Counted from the first letter of the stretch, positions 1-6,831 are shown. The stretch is DNA of 11,622 nt from Thermodesulfobacteriota bacterium (GCA_003641645.1 QNAZ01000011.1:1-11622); one strand, 5' to 3'. Notes: a model not told the origin generated them from the sequence alone. Made by a program: numbers and translations.

Positions 1-347
1 CTATTTTCATCAATTACAAGTTTAATGGTATAAGCTCTATCATAAGCTGAAATACCAGTAGTTATTCCATGACGAGCATCTATGGAAACTGTAAAAGCAG
101 TGCTATAAGGATCAACCCCTCTTCTTGGTTGTAGAGAAAGCTGCAATCTTTCTGCTATTTCTGAAGTTATAGCTAAACAAATAAGACCTCTTCCATATTT
201 CGCCATAAAATTTATAGCTTCAGGAGTTACCTTTTCTGCAGGTAATACTAAATCTCCTTCATTTTCTCTATCTTCATCATCAACAACAATTATCATTTTT
301 CCTTTTTTGAAATCTTCCAAAGCCTCTTCAATGGTGCTAATAGGCAT
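1..347 (-). CDS. ribB: 3,4-dihydroxy-2-butanone 4-phosphate synthase, partial (3' end beyond window)
   Basis: RibB converts ribulose 5-phosphate to 3,4-dihydroxy-2-butanone 4-phosphate plus formate, supplying the four-carbon unit of riboflavin. The first 115 residues are present. They contain the Mg-binding acidic loop DDEDRENEGDL (about residues 23-33), the segment TAFTVSIDA, and TGISAYDRA, all family hallmarks in the right order. The ATG at 347 follows a strong GGAGGTGGGT Shine-Dalgarno (360-351). The gene runs off the left edge, so the active-site His of the C-terminal half is not visible. I cannot tell a stand-alone RibB from a RibB-RibA (GTP cyclohydrolase II) fusion, which is common in bacteria. 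It is divergent from murJ, with no other riboflavin gene visible. The leader predicted from its promoter candidate is only about 40 bases, too short for an FMN riboswitch. Confidence 0.93.
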   Translation of the reverse strand, partial: MPISTIEEALEDFKKGKMIIVVDDEDRENEGDLVLPAEKVTPEAINFMAKYGRGLICLAITSEIAERLQLSLQPRRGVDPYSTAFTVSIDARHGITTGISAYDRAYTIKLVIDEN

Positions 348-369
348 AAAACCCACCTCCAAATGTAAC

Positions 370-397
370 TTGGTTTAAAAAGGTATTTTATTATAAT
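370..397 (+). promoter_or_regulatory. Candidate sigma70-type promoter for murJ
   Basis: TTGGTT (370-375) and a perfect TATAAT (392-397) are separated by 16 bases. The start site would be near 404, giving a leader of about 24 bases to the murJ ATG at 428. The -35 box is weak (3 of 6). The -10 box lies in the palindrome TTATTATAATAA (388-399), which also serves the divergent ribB promoter candidate. Confidence 0.5.
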
Positions 398-421
398 AAA
401 TCTATTAATATTTTTTGCCAA
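393..421 (-). promoter_or_regulatory. Candidate sigma70-type promoter for ribB
   Basis: Read on the minus strand, TTGGCA (421-416, 5 of 6 to consensus) is followed after 17 bases by TATTAT (398-393, 5 of 6). The predicted transcript would start near 386 and carry a leader of about 40 bases containing the SD at 360-351. The -10 region overlaps that of the opposing murJ promoter candidate. Inferred from sequence only; AT-rich DNA gives chance matches. Confidence 0.55.
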
Positions 422-427
422 GAGAAA

Positions 428-1981
428 ATGAAAAAAATTGAAAGTGTAACTAAATCTGCTACATCAGTAACAATTGCAGTTTTCATAAGTAGAATTCTTG
501 GGCTTGTAAGAGAACAGGTGTTAGCTTATTTCTTTGGAGCAGGAAAAAGTATGGATGCCTTTGTAGTGGGATATAGAATTCCTAATCTTTTGAGAGATCT
601 TTTTGCAGAAGGTGCTCTTGGTTCAGCTTTTGTAAAAGTTTTTAGCTCAAATCTTGAAAAGGAAGGTAAAGAAAAAAGTTTCAAAATTGCTCAAACCCTT
701 ATTTCAAATTTTTTAATTATCCTTATAGTTGTAGTTCTTTTAGGAATATTTTTTGCGGATTCTATAGTTTCTCTTATTGCTCCAGAGTTTAAAAAAGATC
801 TTTATAAATTTACTCTTACCACAAATCTTACTCAAATAATGATGCCTTTTTTGTTATTTATAAGTTTAGCTTCTATTTTAGCAGGAATGTTAAATTCTTT
901 TAGAATATTTTTTCTTCCTGCTTTATCTTCGGGTCTTTTTAATCTGAGTTTTATTGTTATAGGAGTTACTGGCTATTACTTATTAGTGAAAAGTAATATG
1001 AATCCTATCTATGCTATGGCTGTAGGGGTTACCTTAGGAGGTTTATTTCAAGTTATCTTTCAGTATCCTATAATTAAAAAGAAAGGATTTTCTTTTTCTT
1101 TTTCTCCTGATTTTAAAAATGAACAATTTAAAGAGGTTTTAAGACTTGTTTTTCCTATTATTTTGGGACTCTCTGTGGTTCAGATAAATATATTTATTAA
1201 TACCTTTTTTGCTACTTCCTGTGGAGAAGGTGCAGTATCCTGGTATTCTTATGCTTTTAGAATTATGTATGTTCCACTTGGACTTTTTGGAATAGGACTT
1301 TCTCAGGCACTTTTACCTGAATTATCAAGACAGATTGCAAGAAAAGATTTTATAATGGCTAAAGATACTTTTTCCAGAGCTTTAATTGTTTCACTAAGTT
1401 TATCTATCCCTTCAGCTATTGGTCTTTTTATGCTCTCACATCCTTTAATAAAAGTCCTTTTTGAGAGAGGAAAATTTACTTTTTATGATACTTTAAAAAC
1501 TGCAGGTATTTTAGAAATTCTATCCTTGGGATTACCCTTTTATGGGATTTCGAAAACAGCAGTTCCCTTATTTTATTCCTTAGGAAAGACAATAATTCCA
1601 GCCTTTGGAAGTATAATAGCAGTTGTTACAAATATAACAGTTATTCTTTTAACAATAAAAAAATTAGGAATAAATGGAGTAGCTTTAGGAACAAGTCTAT
1701 CTCTTGTTACTCAAGCTTTTTTCTTATTCTTTATGGCTCTTTATAAGCTGGGAACTTTTGATTTTAGATTTATATTAAGATGTTTTCTTACTTTAATTTT
1801 TGCAAGTTTAGGACTAATTGGAATATTAAAAATCTTGGACATATTTATTTTACATTATATTCTTAAAATTCTTTTTGGTGTTCCTTTAGGCGCATTAATT
1901 TTTATTGGCATTTGTAAACTTTTAGGTCCTGAAGAGACCTATATGTTTTTTTCTAAATTTTTTAAAATTTTTAAATTATAA
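428..1981 (+). CDS. murJ: Lipid II flippase MurJ (MviN family)
   Basis: MurJ moves lipid-linked peptidoglycan precursor (lipid II) from the inner to the outer face of the cytoplasmic membrane. The 517-residue protein is hydrophobic throughout, with roughly fourteen membrane segments as expected of this MOP-superfamily transporter. The N-terminus carries the family pattern SRILGLVRE, then FGAG, then PNLLRDLFAEGAL. R22, R28, D43 and R56 line up with functionally important E. coli residues R18, R24, D39 and R52. R278 in the YAFRIMYVPLG segment matches E. coli R270. The start is ATG 428; the SD is weak (AAGAG at 420-424, about 3 bases away). The stop TAA (1979-1981) lies inside the 5' arm of a long hairpin. 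The gene probably forms its own transcription unit, with about 150 bases before the next gene. Confidence 0.95.
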   Translation: MKKIESVTKSATSVTIAVFISRILGLVREQVLAYFFGAGKSMDAFVVGYRIPNLLRDLFAEGALGSAFVKVFSSNLEKEGKEKSFKIAQTLISNFLIILIVVVLLGIFFADSIVSLIAPEFKKDLYKFTLTTNLTQIMMPFLLFISLASILAGMLNSFRIFFLPALSSGLFNLSFIVIGVTGYYLLVKSNMNPIYAMAVGVTLGGLFQVIFQYPIIKKKGFSFSFSPDFKNEQFKEVLRLVFPIILGLSVVQINIFINTFFATSCGEGAVSWYSYAFRIMYVPLGLFGIGLSQALLPELSRQIARKDFIMAKDTFSRALIVSLSLSIPSAIGLFMLSHPLIKVLFERGKFTFYDTLKTAGILEILSLGLPFYGISKTAVPLFYSLGKTIIPAFGSIIAVVTNITVILLTIKKLGINGVALGTSLSLVTQAFFLFFMALYKLGTFDFRFILRCFLTLIFASLGLIGILKILDIFILHYILKILFGVPLGALIFIGICKLLGPEETYMFFSKFFKIFKL

Positions 1982-2032
1982 CCATTCTAAATTATCACAC
2001 TTCGGAAGTGGTATAGTTTAAAATGGTTATAA
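1976..2032 (+). terminator. 57-base imperfect hairpin at the murJ stop; possible terminator or mRNA-end element
   Basis: TTATAACCATT (1976-1986) pairs with AATGGTTATAA (2022-2032), 11 bp. After a C1987/A2021 mismatch, TAAATTAT (1988-1995) pairs with ATAGTTTA (2013-2020), 8 bp with one G-U. After a 2x2 internal loop, CACTT (1998-2002) pairs with AAGTG (2006-2010) around a CGG loop. In total 24 of 27 stem positions pair. The murJ stop codon lies in the left arm. No T-run follows on the plus strand, so it is not a textbook intrinsic terminator. It may protect the mRNA 3' end, act with another termination factor, or be a small palindromic repeat. Confidence 0.6.
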
Positions 2033-2064
2033 AATGAGAATGGATTGAAATTAGAAAATCACTC

Positions 2065-2070
2065 TTGACA
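2065..2070 (+). promoter_or_regulatory. Candidate -35 box (TTGACA) for the central operon
   Basis: A perfect TTGACA lies about 60 bases upstream of the first gene of the central operon, in the only sizeable gap (2033-2128) between murJ and that gene. I do not find a convincing -10 box at 16-18 bases; the best nearby match is TTTTAG (2090-2095, spacing 19, 3 of 6). The call is therefore weak. Confidence 0.3.
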
Positions 2071-2114
2071 TTTTTAAAAGTTCTTGAAATTTTAGAAAAG
2101 TTAAAATTTTTTAT

Positions 2115-2122
2115 AAAGAGGG
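2115..2122 (+). promoter_or_regulatory. Shine-Dalgarno site that points to an ATT (or ATA) start
   Basis: AAAGAGGG (2115-2122) is a good SD match. It is followed after 6 bases by ATT (2129) and after 12 bases by ATA (2135), both in frame with the downstream cysteine-cluster protein. No ATG, GTG or TTG lies in that frame between the in-frame stop TAA at 2114-2116 and the TTG at 2321. This site decides the proposed start of the next gene. Confidence 0.6.
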
Positions 2123-2128
2123 TTTAAA

Positions 2129-2884
2129 ATTAATATAGTTTTAGATTTTGCTCTTACTGAAAAAAAAGAACTTCTAAAGATATTATACCATTATGTAGAT
2201 AATACTTATAAAAATTATCCTTTAGCATGTAAACCAAAATGTAGTCTTTGTTGCACACAGAGAATTTTTGCTACTTCAATCGAGGCTTATTACATTTTAG
2301 AGATACTTTCAGAAGAAGATTTGAAAAAGCTTTTATTAATTGAAAAATATGTTCGTCCAAAACTTACTCATAATCAAATTATACTTTGCTATAAAGAAGG
2401 TTTAGAACCATCTTTAGAGGAAGAAATTTATGAATCAGTAAATCCTTGTCCATTTTTAACCCAAGAAAATTTATGTAAAATTTATGAAAGAAGACCTCTT
2501 ATGTGTCGTCTTACAGCTTCCATTATACCTTGTGAAAAAGGTTTTGCTGAACTTCCTCCTTTTCTTTTTAAGATAAGCACAATCGCTTTGCAACTTGTTG
2601 AAAATATTGATCTTGGTGGTTTGTATGGAAATATGCTTGATTTGTTAAAATTTTTATATCAATATAAAAAAGGATTAATAGAAGAAGTTCCTAATTATCT
2701 TTTAAATACAGTAGATGTAGATGACCTTCCCATTTTACCAGAAGAGAAAGAATTGAAAAAATGGGTAGGGACTTTATATAGAACACCTGTTAAAGATAAT
2801 CTTACTTTTAGAGATCTTTTACAAGAATTGAGAAAAGAGTTTCGGAAATACGAATCTTTAACTTTTCTTAAAAATATTTTTTAA
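2129..2884 (+). CDS. YkgJ-type cysteine-cluster protein (putative zinc- or iron-chelating), probable ATT start
   Basis: Translated from ATT 2129 the protein has 251 residues. A first cysteine group C34-x3-C38-x2-C41-C42 is followed by CPFL (C107), C116 and the segment IYERRPLMCR (C126), then C135. This is the pattern of the YkgJ/CxxCxxCC family (once labelled Fe-S oxidoreductase), thought to bind Zn or an Fe-S centre; no precise reaction is established. The frame is closed upstream by TAA at 2114-2116. The first standard start codon, TTG 2321, would remove the whole N-terminal Cys group (34-42), which is coding-like and family-specific. ATT 2129 sits 6 bases after AAAGAGGG; ATA 2135 is the alternative. 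A frameshift in the eight-A run at about 2160-2167 could also hide a start, but no ATG lies nearby in any frame. It is the first gene of the pyrK-pyrD operon and ends 2 bases before pyrK. Confidence 0.75.
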   Translation: MNIVLDFALTEKKELLKILYHYVDNTYKNYPLACKPKCSLCCTQRIFATSIEAYYILEILSEEDLKKLLLIEKYVRPKLTHNQIILCYKEGLEPSLEEEIYESVNPCPFLTQENLCKIYERRPLMCRLTASIIPCEKGFAELPPFLFKISTIALQLVENIDLGGLYGNMLDLLKFLYQYKKGLIEEVPNYLLNTVDVDDLPILPEEKELKKWVGTLYRTPVKDNLTFRDLLQELRKEFRKYESLTFLKNIF

Positions 2885-2886
2885 AT

Positions 2887-3660
2887 ATGTTCAAAGGTAA
2901 AGTTGTTTTAAATCAGAAAGAATCAGAAAGTATTTATTTATTAGGTATAGAAGCTTCTAAAAGCATTTTAAAGAGTTTTCAACCTGGGCAATTTTTAAAA
3001 ATAAAAATTAATGAAAGAATGGATCCTCTTATTCCAAGACCATTTACTATTCATGCACTAAAAGAAAATACAGTTTATATTCTTTATCAAGTAGTAGGGA
3101 AGGGGACAAAAGCTTTAAGCAAAATTAAAAAGGGGGAAATTATTGAATTTTTGGGACCTTTGGGAAAGCCATTTCCCAGATTAAAAAATTATTTAATTTG
3201 TGCTGGGGGAATAGGAATTGCAGGTTTTGGTTTTCTTTTACAAAAAAGTATGAAAAAAAGAAAATTTTATCCTCCTGAAAAGATTTTTTATGGTGCCAGA
3301 ACCAGAACTGAATTGGTGAGATTGTCTTTTTTGAAAAACTTTAATATACCTATAGAAGTTGCTACAGATGACGGTTCAAAAGGATATAAAGGTTTTATTA
3401 CTGATATAGTGGAAATGGAACTTAAGAAAAATCCTAAACCAGTTTTAGCTTGTGGTCCAAAAAAGATGCTAAAAAAAATAGCAGAAATAGGAGAAAAATA
3501 TAGAATTAAAACCTATTTAGTTATGGAAACATTTTTAGCCTGTGGAATAGGTTTTTGTAAAGGATGTGTAGTTCCTTTAAAAAAAGGAAATTATGCACAT
3601 CTTTGTATAGATGGACCTACTTTTTTAGCAGAGGAAATAGAATTTGAATTTCTCAGTTAA
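2887..3660 (+). CDS. pyrK: Dihydroorotate dehydrogenase B, electron transfer subunit PyrK
   Basis: PyrK carries FAD and a [2Fe-2S] cluster and passes electrons from dihydroorotate oxidation in PyrD to NAD+ in de novo pyrimidine synthesis. The 257-residue protein has the ferredoxin-reductase layout: a beta-barrel with the FAD-binding RPFTIH (51-56), a flavin/nucleotide part with GPLG (90-93), and the NAD-binding start AGGIG (106-110). ACGPKKML follows later. The C-terminal cluster ligands are C219, C224, C227 and C240 (C-x4-C-x2-C-x12-C), the expected PyrK spacing. The ATG lies 2 bases after the preceding stop codon. The gene overlaps pyrD by 17 bases, consistent with the PyrK-PyrDB heterotetramer being made from coupled genes. 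Confidence 0.95.
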   Translation: MFKGKVVLNQKESESIYLLGIEASKSILKSFQPGQFLKIKINERMDPLIPRPFTIHALKENTVYILYQVVGKGTKALSKIKKGEIIEFLGPLGKPFPRLKNYLICAGGIGIAGFGFLLQKSMKKRKFYPPEKIFYGARTRTELVRLSFLKNFNIPIEVATDDGSKGYKGFITDIVEMELKKNPKPVLACGPKKMLKKIAEIGEKYRIKTYLVMETFLACGIGFCKGCVVPLKKGNYAHLCIDGPTFLAEEIEFEFLS

Positions 3661-4513
3661 GTTAAAAAATCTAAAATTAAAAACTCCTTTAATGCTTGCC
3701 TCTGGCACCTGGGGTTTGGGAGAAAATTTAAATAAATTTTTAACACCTAAAGAGATTAGAGAAAATATAGGAGCTCTGGTAAGTAAAGGAATTTCTATTA
3801 ATCCAAAAGAAGGAAATCCTCCTCCAAGACTTTTTGAAACTCCAAGCGGACTTATAAATTCTATTGGACTTGAAAATCCAGGAATAAAAGAATTTAAAAA
3901 AACCTATCTTCCCAAGCTTAAAAGTTATAAAGTTCCTATTATTGTTAATCTTCATGGAGAAAAAATAGAAGATTTTATAGAACTTGCAGAGGAGTTAAAA
4001 GAAGAAAAAATAGCTGGTTTGGAACTTAATATTTCATGTCCTAATGTTAAAAAAGGAGGGCTTGCTTTTTCTTCTGATCCTAAAACTGTTTTAGAATTGG
4101 TGAAAGAAATGAGAAAAATCTGGGGAAATTTTTTAGCAGTAAAGCTATCTCCTATGGGACCAGTTTATGAAATAGCTAAAATCTGTGAGAAAGCAGAAGC
4201 AGATGCTATAGTTGTTGCTAATACCTATCCAGCTTTAGCAGTTTTGAATATTAAACCTTTGAAAATTTTACAAGGTGGACTTTCAGGTCCTGCAATAAAA
4301 CCACTTACTTTACGTTTGGTTTACGAGATTTCTAAAAAAATAAAAATTCCTGTTATAGGTTGTGGAGGTATAATTTCTGGGAAAGATGCATTAGAATATC
4401 TACTTTGTGGAGCAAAGGCTTTTCAAATTGGCACTGCTAATCTCATAGATCCAAGGTCAGCTTTAAAAATAATAAAAGAATTAAAGGATTTAAAAAATGG
4501 CTTATGTAGTTAG
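3644..4513 (+). CDS. pyrD: Dihydroorotate dehydrogenase class 1B, catalytic subunit PyrD
   Basis: This FMN enzyme oxidises dihydroorotate to orotate, step four of pyrimidine synthesis, in complex with PyrK. The 289-residue TIM barrel begins with the typical LKLKTPLMLASGTWG (10-24). It has NSIGLENPG (72-80) and the catalytic Cys in NISCPN (C132), where quinone-linked class 2 enzymes have Ser. KLSP and the phosphate-binding GCGGI near residue 240 complete the set. The start is a TTG at 3644, 8 bases after GAGGA (3631-3635). An in-frame TAG at 3638-3640 rules out any earlier start, and no ATG occurs before the conserved first strand. It overlaps pyrK by 17 bases and hslO by 17 bases. Confidence 0.95.
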   Translation: MNFSVKLKNLKLKTPLMLASGTWGLGENLNKFLTPKEIRENIGALVSKGISINPKEGNPPPRLFETPSGLINSIGLENPGIKEFKKTYLPKLKSYKVPIIVNLHGEKIEDFIELAEELKEEKIAGLELNISCPNVKKGGLAFSSDPKTVLELVKEMRKIWGNFLAVKLSPMGPVYEIAKICEKAEADAIVVANTYPALAVLNIKPLKILQGGLSGPAIKPLTLRLVYEISKKIKIPVIGCGGIISGKDALEYLLCGAKAFQIGTANLIDPRSALKIIKELKDLKNGLCS

Positions 4514-5375
4514 AGCACTACCAGTTAATAAAAATTTTAGAGCCTTTGCTGTAGAATGCAAAGATGTGGTTGAAACTGTTAGGAAAATTCAAGGTCTAAG
4601 TCCTGTTGCTTCAGCAGCTCTTGGTAGAGCTCTTGCAGGGGTTGCTCTCCTTTCAGCAGACCTTAAAACAGGAAAAATACTTCTTCAAATAAATGGAGGT
4701 GGTCCCTTAGGTGAAATATTAGCAGAAGGAAATTATCAAGGAGATTTGAGAGGAACAGTGCGAAATCCTAATGTATATTTAAAAATTAAAAATAAAAAAT
4801 TGCCTGTTGGAGAAGCAGTTGGCAAAAACGGATTTATTTCTGTAGTTAAAGATTTAGGATTAAAAGAAGTTTATCAAAGTTCAATTAAATTAATTTCTGG
4901 GGAGATTGCAGAAGACTTAGCTTATTATCTGACTGTCTCAGAACAGATCCCTTCAGCTGTTTCTTTAGGAGTTTTGGTAAATACAGATGGAAGCATACTT
5001 GCAGCAGGAGGATTTTTGATTCAAAAATTACCAGAGGCACAAGATAAAGAAATAGCAGAACTTGAAGAAAAATTAAAAAATTTCCCACTTATTACAACCC
5101 TTTTATCACAAAATAAAACCCCAGAAGAAATTTTAGAAATGCTTTTTTCTAATATAAAAATTCTTGAAAAAAGAGAACTTCGATATAAATGCACCTGTAG
5201 TAAAGAGAGAGTAGAAAATATGCTTATTGCTTTAGGAGAAAAGGAATTGGAAGACTTTATAAAAAAGAAAGAATCTGTTGAGGTAACTTGTCATTTTTGC
5301 AGGACAAAATATACTATACCTTTAGAAAGAATTAAAGAGCTATTAAAAGAATTAAAAGAAATTAAAGGAGGTTAA
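4497..5375 (+). CDS. hslO: Redox-regulated chaperone Hsp33
   Basis: Hsp33 is a cytoplasmic holdase. It is inactive while Zn is bound by four reduced cysteines, and oxidation releases Zn and exposes its substrate-binding surface. The 292-residue protein has the N-terminal Hsp33 fold, including GGGPLGEI around residue 66. The C-terminal redox switch is C232-x-C234 and C265-x2-C268, the same spacing as in E. coli Hsp33. The ATG is preceded by AAAGGA (4483-4488). It overlaps pyrD by 17 bases, so it is very likely translated from the same message. An oxidative-stress chaperone inside a pyrimidine operon is unexpected, but fits the run of cysteine-rich, oxygen-sensitive proteins encoded around it. 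Confidence 0.95.
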   Translation: MAYVVRALPVNKNFRAFAVECKDVVETVRKIQGLSPVASAALGRALAGVALLSADLKTGKILLQINGGGPLGEILAEGNYQGDLRGTVRNPNVYLKIKNKKLPVGEAVGKNGFISVVKDLGLKEVYQSSIKLISGEIAEDLAYYLTVSEQIPSAVSLGVLVNTDGSILAAGGFLIQKLPEAQDKEIAELEEKLKNFPLITTLLSQNKTPEEILEMLFSNIKILEKRELRYKCTCSKERVENMLIALGEKELEDFIKKKESVEVTCHFCRTKYTIPLERIKELLKELKEIKGG

Positions 5376-5383
5376 AAAATAAA

Positions 5384-5674
5384 ATGATTTTTAGATTAAT
5401 TATATGGATTATTATTACTTTGTTAATAGTATTTTTTGTAGTTTTTAATATTGAGCCAAGAGTTCAGGTTCATCTTTTTCCTGGAATGACATTAGAAAAT
5501 ATTCCATTAGCTTTAGTAATTATTATAAGTTTTATTTTGGGATTACTTGCAGGTATGATTTTATTTCTTGGGCAAATTATTAAATATCAGCTTGAGTTAA
5601 GACGAGTAAAGAAAGAGAAGATTTCAGAACCAAATATAAAACCTTCAGGAGGTGAACATGAAAATCAACCCTGA
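5384..5674 (+). CDS. LapA-like two-helix membrane protein (DUF1049)
   Basis: A 96-residue protein with two hydrophobic segments, about residues 4-23 and 40-66. They are joined by a short loop (NIEPRVQVHLFPG) and followed by a charged cytoplasmic tail. This layout is that of LapA/DUF1049 proteins; in E. coli LapA works with LapB in regulating LPS synthesis. No lapB (TPR protein) is visible here, so that role is not shown. The ATG at 5384 lies 12 bases after GGAGG (5367-5371), which itself spans the end of hslO. It overlaps the next gene by 17 bases. Family assignment rests on size, topology and sequence character. Confidence 0.7.
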   Translation: MIFRLIIWIIITLLIVFFVVFNIEPRVQVHLFPGMTLENIPLALVIIISFILGLLAGMILFLGQIIKYQLELRRVKKEKISEPNIKPSGGEHENQP

Positions 5675-6206
5675 AAAAGAAATAGTTGAAAATTTAGCTA
5701 AAGAAATTTTAGTTGCAGCAAGAACAGCTCCCAAAGCAAAAGGTGTAGATGATCTTATTTTCGCTCTTATAACAGAGCAAGAAGAAAAAGAAAAATTAGC
5801 TCAAGAGATGGAAAAAATAGCAGATGAAAAAGGAAAGGCTTTTAAATTTTTTAAAAGAGATGCTGAAAATGTAAGAAATTCTGAAGCAATAATTTTAATT
5901 TCTGTTAATTTTACAAAACCTTTAGGATTAAATTGTGGAGCATGTGGATTTAATTGTGATACTATTTTAAAGCATCCTAAATCTAATTTAGATTTAGATG
6001 GACCAGTTTGTGCTATGAAACTTTTAGATATGGGAATAGCTATAGGATCTGCAGTGGCTAAGGCTAAGGATTTATGTGTAGATAACAGAGTAATGTATAC
6101 TATAGGGGTTGCAGCAAAAAGACTCAATTTTTTGCCTGGTCAAATAATGATAGGTATTCCTTTAAGTGTAAAAGGTAAAAATATTTATTTTGATAGAAAA
6201 TCGTAA
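5658..6206 (+). CDS. DUF2148 ferredoxin-domain-containing protein
   Basis: A 182-residue protein with AARTAPKAKGVD (20-31), LNCGACGF followed by Cys (C93, C96, C100), then GPVCAMKLLDMGIAIGSA (115-132, with C118) and C140. These are the conserved blocks of the DUF2148 family, seen mainly in anaerobes. The N-terminus resembles the start of nitroreductase-like flavoproteins and the cysteines suggest an Fe-S centre, but no biochemical function is known to me. The start is placed at ATG 5658, 5 bases after AGGAGG (5647-5652). The GTG at 5652 lies within that SD and is rejected. It overlaps the LapA-like gene by 17 bases and ends 7 bases before trpF. Confidence 0.88.
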   Translation: MKINPEKEIVENLAKEILVAARTAPKAKGVDDLIFALITEQEEKEKLAQEMEKIADEKGKAFKFFKRDAENVRNSEAIILISVNFTKPLGLNCGACGFNCDTILKHPKSNLDLDGPVCAMKLLDMGIAIGSAVAKAKDLCVDNRVMYTIGVAAKRLNFLPGQIMIGIPLSVKGKNIYFDRKS

Positions 6207-6213
6207 AATTCTG

Positions 6214-6831
6214 ATGGTCAAAATTAAAATCTGTGGGCTTAAAGAAGAAAAGGATGTAGAGTTTTTAAATAAATTTCCAGTAGATTATATAGGATTTATA
6301 ATGTATCCTAAGTCCCCGAGATATGTAAAAGAAAAATTAAAAGAACTTCTTTCTTTAGTAAAGAAAGCCAAAAAGGTGGTAGTTTTTGTAAATCCTACTT
6401 ATGAAGAGGTCAGAGAAGCACTTAATTATGGAGCAGATCTTATTCAACTTCATGGAGAAGAAACTCCTGAGTTTGCTAAAAAAATTGGATTGGAGAGAGT
6501 TATAAAAGCTTTTAAAGTAAAAGAAAATAAATTGAATTTTGAGAAATTATCTTTTTGGAAAGATGCTTATGGTATTTTACTTGATACTTATGTAAAAGGA
6601 ATTCCTGGTGGCACTGGGAAAACTTTTAATTGGGATATTGCTAAAAAAGTTGTCTCCTTAGGATATAAAGTTTTTTTAGCAGGTGGAATAGATTCTCAAA
6701 ACATTTTAGAAGCTATAAAAGAGGTTTCTCCCTATGCTATTGATATAGCATCTGGAGTAGAACTTTATCCAGGAAAGAAAGATCCTCAAAAAATAGAAGA
6801 ACTTTTTAAAAATTTGAAGATCAAAAATTAG
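6214..6831 (+). CDS. trpF: Phosphoribosylanthranilate isomerase
   Basis: TrpF performs the Amadori rearrangement of phosphoribosylanthranilate to CdRP in tryptophan synthesis. The 205-residue TIM barrel has the catalytic general base in KICGL (C7) and the general acid in LLDT (D124). It also has QLHGEE, PGGTGKTF, LAGGI and the phosphate-binding DIASGVE followed by PGKKD, all expected for this family. ATG 6214 is chosen because MVKIKICGL is the usual N-terminus. A TTG at 6190 would add eight residues without family support. No clear SD precedes the ATG, which lies 7 bases after the DUF2148 stop, so coupling is likely. No other trp gene is in the window. Its TAG overlaps the TAA of the opposing MEMO gene. 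Confidence 0.94.
   Translation: MVKIKICGLKEEKDVEFLNKFPVDYIGFIMYPKSPRYVKEKLKELLSLVKKAKKVVVFVNPTYEEVREALNYGADLIQLHGEETPEFAKKIGLERVIKAFKVKENKLNFEKLSFWKDAYGILLDTYVKGIPGGTGKTFNWDIAKKVVSLGYKVFLAGGIDSQNILEAIKEVSPYAIDIASGVELYPGKKDPQKIEELFKNLKIKN

Noticed and set aside
348..427. FMN riboswitch upstream of ribB
   Set aside because: The whole divergent gap is 80 bases and shows none of the conserved RFN segments.
2084..2117. TTGAAA plus TATAAA as a promoter for the central operon
   Set aside because: The spacing is 22 bases, and the resulting transcript would start after the SD site of the first gene.
2321..2884. TTG at 2321 as the start of the cysteine-cluster gene
   Set aside because: It would remove the family's first Cys group, which lies in the same open frame directly upstream, and no SD precedes it.
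5652..5657. GTG at 5652 as the DUF2148 gene start
   Set aside because: The GTG is partly inside the AGGAGG SD, which is correctly spaced for ATG 5658.
5801..6127. Minus-strand open frame of 108 codons within the DUF2148 gene
   Set aside because: Antisense of a well-conserved family; no independent support.
6190..6213. TTG at 6190 as the trpF start (which would give another 17-base overlap)
   Set aside because: The added residues have no match to TrpF N-termini, while ATG 6214 gives the standard MVKIKICGL beginning.
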